Shown one piece after another: positions 32,200-32,457 of a stretch of DNA of 32,457 bases (the first letter of the stretch is position 1; each line of letters begins with the position of its first letter). The position numbers and the translations under genes were made by a program. The notes under the pieces were generated by a model that was given only the letters and a program-made list of their open reading frames with translations, did no database searches and was not told where the DNA came from. The stretch comes from an uncultured Clostridia bacterium (lineage in GTDB: Bacteria; Bacillota; Clostridia; Oscillospirales; Ruminococcaceae): contig CALBJC010000114.1 of NCBI GenBank assembly GCA_937892655.1, forward strand, positions 1 through 32,457, read 5' to 3'.

Positions 32200-32457
32200 G
32201 TATGCTTTATAGTACATCTTTCTTTTTTAATAATAGCTATTAATGGAAACCTAATAAATAATACAAATGAATTAATGCTAGAATATTGTGAATATTTAAA
32301 TAGTATTACAAACGTACCACTTGATGTTCATTTAATGGTTGATGATCCTAAAAAAGAAGTTGTTAAATATAGTTTTTTACATGAAATCGTATGCACAACT
32401 ATTATTGGATGATGAATCTTTTAGTTTTGATTTGAAATTACCGAATTCTATCTCCAC
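32200..32457. other. AT-rich terminal segment, compositionally unlike the rest
   Basis: Composition drops sharply after the zinc-ribbon gene, with many TTA/AAT/ATA codons. Besides the epimerase-like fragment, no complete gene is seen. It may be foreign DNA or an assembly artefact at a contig end. Confidence 0.5.
32235..32411 (+). pseudogene. Fragment resembling ribulose-phosphate 3-epimerase in AT-rich DNA
   Basis: In one frame the DNA reads IAINGNLINNTNELML, then NSITNVPLDVHLMVDDP and KKEVVKYS, ending at a double TGA. The PLDVHLMV-x-x-P stretch with the preceding N-G-N-x-I-N-N is how AT-rich-genome pentose-5-phosphate 3-epimerases read around their second barrel strand; the catalytic N terminus and the remaining two thirds are missing. 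No ATG or ribosome site starts it. The region is far more AT-rich than the rest of the window. The call rests on one short motif. Confidence 0.35.

Noticed and set aside
31903..32217. Antisense open frame rich in Phe, Cys and Ser over the zinc-ribbon gene
   Set aside because: Its composition mirrors the Glu/Ala/Cys codons of the real gene on the other strand.
32235..32457. TGA read as Trp (Mollicutes-type code) in the AT-rich end
   Set aside because: The two TGA codons are soon followed by TAG in the same frame, so reading through adds only a few residues and does not restore an epimerase.
1..32457. tRNA, rRNA, insertion sequences, CRISPR arrays, phage or att sites
   Set aside because: None was recognised on either strand; a tRNA-Trp often found near secE is absent here.

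Overview
The window looks like chromosomal DNA from a low-to-mid GC Gram-positive anaerobe of the class Clostridia, most likely a Ruminococcaceae/Oscillospirales gut commensal. The basis is the Firmicutes-type gene orders (rimP-nusA-ylxR-ylxQ-infB-rbfA-nrnA-truB-ribF and rpmG-secE-nusG-rplK-rplA), strong AGGAGG-type ribosome sites with frequent TTG/GTG starts, consensus sigma-A promoters, and DUF4340/Gld-like and YczE-like genes typical of the group. The genus is an inference; no rRNA or tRNA gene is present.

Layout. 1-402 (-): start of a sugar-type ABC solute-binding lipoprotein with its promoter. 729-2570 (-): uvrC, divergent from 2729-4252 (+): rsmD, coaD and a coiled-coil protein. 4312-5220 (+): nadA. 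5341-7239 (+): a LacI-like sensor domain fused to GGDEF. 7400-9990 (+): promoter, long structured leader, rpmG, secE, nusG, rplK, rplA and a strong terminator. 10028-14340 (+): a heterodimeric ABC exporter pair plus a leucine-rich-repeat lipoprotein. 14379-16665 (+): GH36 alpha-galactosidase with its own promoter and a terminator shared with the convergent block 16666-18296 (-): YczE-like membrane protein and a probable GNAT-like protein. 18314-18620 (-): a conserved small protein. 18764-23551 (-): a four-gene Gld-like ABC operon. 23636-31704 (-): the rimP-nusA-infB-ribF translation/transcription operon with its promoter and an attenuator-like leader hairpin. 31798-32196 (+): a double zinc-ribbon protein. 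32200-32457: very AT-rich DNA holding a fragment resembling ribulose-phosphate 3-epimerase, probably foreign or an assembly join.

The most interesting non-coding signal is in the ribosomal operon. Directly upstream of both the rplK and the rplA ribosome binding sites lies the same folded motif (GTGG-GAG-hairpin-CG..ATTTA-CCAC). It resembles the base of the L1 stalk of 23S rRNA, so L1 probably represses its own operon at two points. Between rplK and rplA there is also a set of mutually exclusive perfect inverted repeats. The other notable items are the Gld-like operon in a presumably non-gliding Firmicute, the cytosolic sugar-sensor/diguanylate-cyclase fusion, and the exporter operon that ends in an LRR lipoprotein.
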